NCBI GenBank assembly: GCA_965657795.1
Contig: CBFHQJ010000009.1
Span: 1 to 64,000, forward strand
From: SW10 sp965657795
GTDB lineage: Bacteria; Verrucomicrobiota; Verrucomicrobiia; Verrucomicrobiales; Akkermansiaceae
Direction of reading: 5' to 3'
DNA: 64,000 nucleotides
Part shown: piece by piece, positions 63,283-64,000 of the stretch
Layout: each line of letters begins with the position of its first letter
How positions within the stretch are numbered: position 1 is the stretch's first letter
The notes under the pieces: model-generated
The model's input: only the letters and a program-made list of their open reading frames with translations
What the model was told of the DNA's origin: nothing
Databases searched by the model: none
Translations under genes and position numbers: made by a program

Positions 63283-64000
63283 CTAATCCACCTTTGAAAA
63301 CAGGTCAACAAAAGCCGGTCGCGTGCCACGATGGCACAGCATCAAGATGGTATCACCCGCCTCCAGCCGGGTCTCCAGCCCCGGCCGATGGATTTGCTCA
63401 CCGCCTTCGCGGATGATCTTCACGATGAGAAAAGCCGAGGAACCTGTCATCTCAAGATCCGAGAGCGGACGATTCACAAGACTGCATTCGGGCGAGACAT
63501 CAAGCTCTTCAATCTGAATACCCAACTCGGCGAGCTCTCCTTGAATGTGCCCCAGACCCTGGTCCTCACTGATCAAATGACCCAGCGAGGGGTGCAGGAT
63601 CAAACCTGCAATCCGCTCGGCCCCGATATGTTCCGCCATGATCACGCGATTCGCTCCCGCCTGCCTCAGCTTCATCTCGGTGGACACCGCCAACCCGCGC
63701 GCAATGATCTCCAGGTCTGGATTCAAGGTGCGCGCACTGAGAGTAATAAAAACATTCACGGCATCGCTTGGAATCACCACCGCGATGGTGGCGGCCCGCT
63801 CGATGCCCGCCTGACTCAGCGTGCTCTCAAGCGTGGCGTCACCATCGATATGCAGATAACCCAGCTTCTCAATCTTCTCAGACCGGCTCTCGTTACTCTC
63901 AATTACCACGAATGGATGACCGGCGGATGCAAGCTCGGTCGCGAGCATTTGACCGACCCGGCCAAAGCCGCAAATAATAGTGTGCCCGTTCAGGGAATCC
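63283..64000 (-). CDS. TrkA-N / TrkA-C (RCK) domain protein, 5' end beyond the window
   Basis: The frame is open to the window edge, so the gene continues past 64000. Just inside it reads SLNGHTIICGFGRVGQMLAT, the Rossmann GxGxxG start of a TrkA-N/RCK domain (the Met at 63948 is internal). The NAD-binding core has the acid in VVIESNES and IDGDATLESTLSQAGI, and a TrkA-C domain ends the protein (RLEAGDTILMLCHRG). This is the cytoplasmic gating half of potassium channels (Kch-like) or Trk transporters; membrane spans, if any, are outside the window. Confidence 0.85.
   Translation of the reverse strand, partial: DSLNGHTIICGFGRVGQMLATELASAGHPFVVIESNESRSEKIEKLGYLHIDGDATLESTLSQAGIERAATIAVVIPSDAVNVFITLSARTLNPDLEIIARGLAVSTEMKLRQAGANRVIMAEHIGAERIAGLILHPSLGHLISEDQGLGHIQGELAELGIQIEELDVSPECSLVNRPLSDLEMTGSSAFLIVKIIREGGEQIHRPGLETRLEAGDTILMLCHRGTRPAFVDLFSKVD

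Noticed and set aside
1..64000. CRISPR arrays, rRNA, tRNA, insertion sequences and prophage genes
   Set aside because: No regularly spaced repeats, no recognisable cloverleaf or rRNA sequence, and no transposase or phage structural proteins were found by reading. A tRNA could be missed without a tool, so a tRNAscan run would settle it.

Overview
The window looks like a chromosomal segment of a member of the Verrucomicrobiota, probably Verrucomicrobiales. The basis is the protein mix: a ThuA / discoidin / beta-propeller / HEAT / cytochrome c giant of the type seen in the Planctomycetes-Verrucomicrobia group, stand-alone ThuA and DUF1080 proteins, DUF3472, PEP-CTERM sorted proteins, and many large secreted proteins that share a short C-terminal domain with the pattern STDLxxW. 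No 16S or other taxonomic marker is present, so this placement is inference. I saw no rRNA, tRNA, CRISPR array, prophage or insertion sequence.

Region by region. 1-34.4 kb is dominated by secreted or surface proteins: an FG-GAP propeller protein cut by two frameshifts, a GH20 hexosaminidase, an NHL propeller, the 1477-residue cytochrome c giant, two CotH/lamin-tail giants (one frameshifted), LamG and thrombospondin-type-3 proteins, a nonsense- and frameshift-broken adhesin-like gene, and DUF1080, PQQ-propeller and ThuA proteins linked to sugar turnover. A PPK2 polyphosphate kinase sits among them. 34.5-42.4 kb is mostly cytoplasmic housekeeping: gatB, two metallophosphoesterases, a YjbR-like protein, a HAD phosphatase, ApbE and two twitching ATPases (PilU/PilT type). 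42.4-48.8 kb, all on the minus strand, holds a DsbD-family thiol reductase, a redox-dead thioredoxin-like partner, an FtsX-type permease and a small membrane protein. 49-57.6 kb holds a glycosidase-like/GT2 fusion, two tandem PEP-CTERM-family paralogues, DUF3472, a phosphoesterase-LamG protein and queA. 57.6-64 kb holds a deletion scar, a SWIM/SNF2 helicase, a PEP-CTERM protein, a lipoprotein, AlkB and a TrkA-type potassium-channel domain that runs off the window.

The most interesting signal is in the DsbD gene. Its reading frame carries a TGA exactly at the first cysteine of the C-terminal thioredoxin CxxC motif (W-TGA-A-T-C-K), and the frame continues through a perfectly normal thioredoxin C-terminus. 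This is what a selenocysteine-containing DsbD (UxxC) would look like, and a small hairpin lies at a suitable distance downstream. The next gene encodes a paralogous thioredoxin-like domain in which the same motif reads W-D-A-T-T-F, lacking both cysteines. Together they suggest a seleno-DsbD plus a non-catalytic companion.

The caveat is that at least three other large genes here carry single-base frameshifts or a nonsense codon, so base-level accuracy or real gene decay has to be settled from reads. Several intergenic hairpins with T-tracts (near 8.3, 18.15, 23.7, 58.36 and 61.97 kb) are convincing Rho-independent terminators and support the gene boundaries given.
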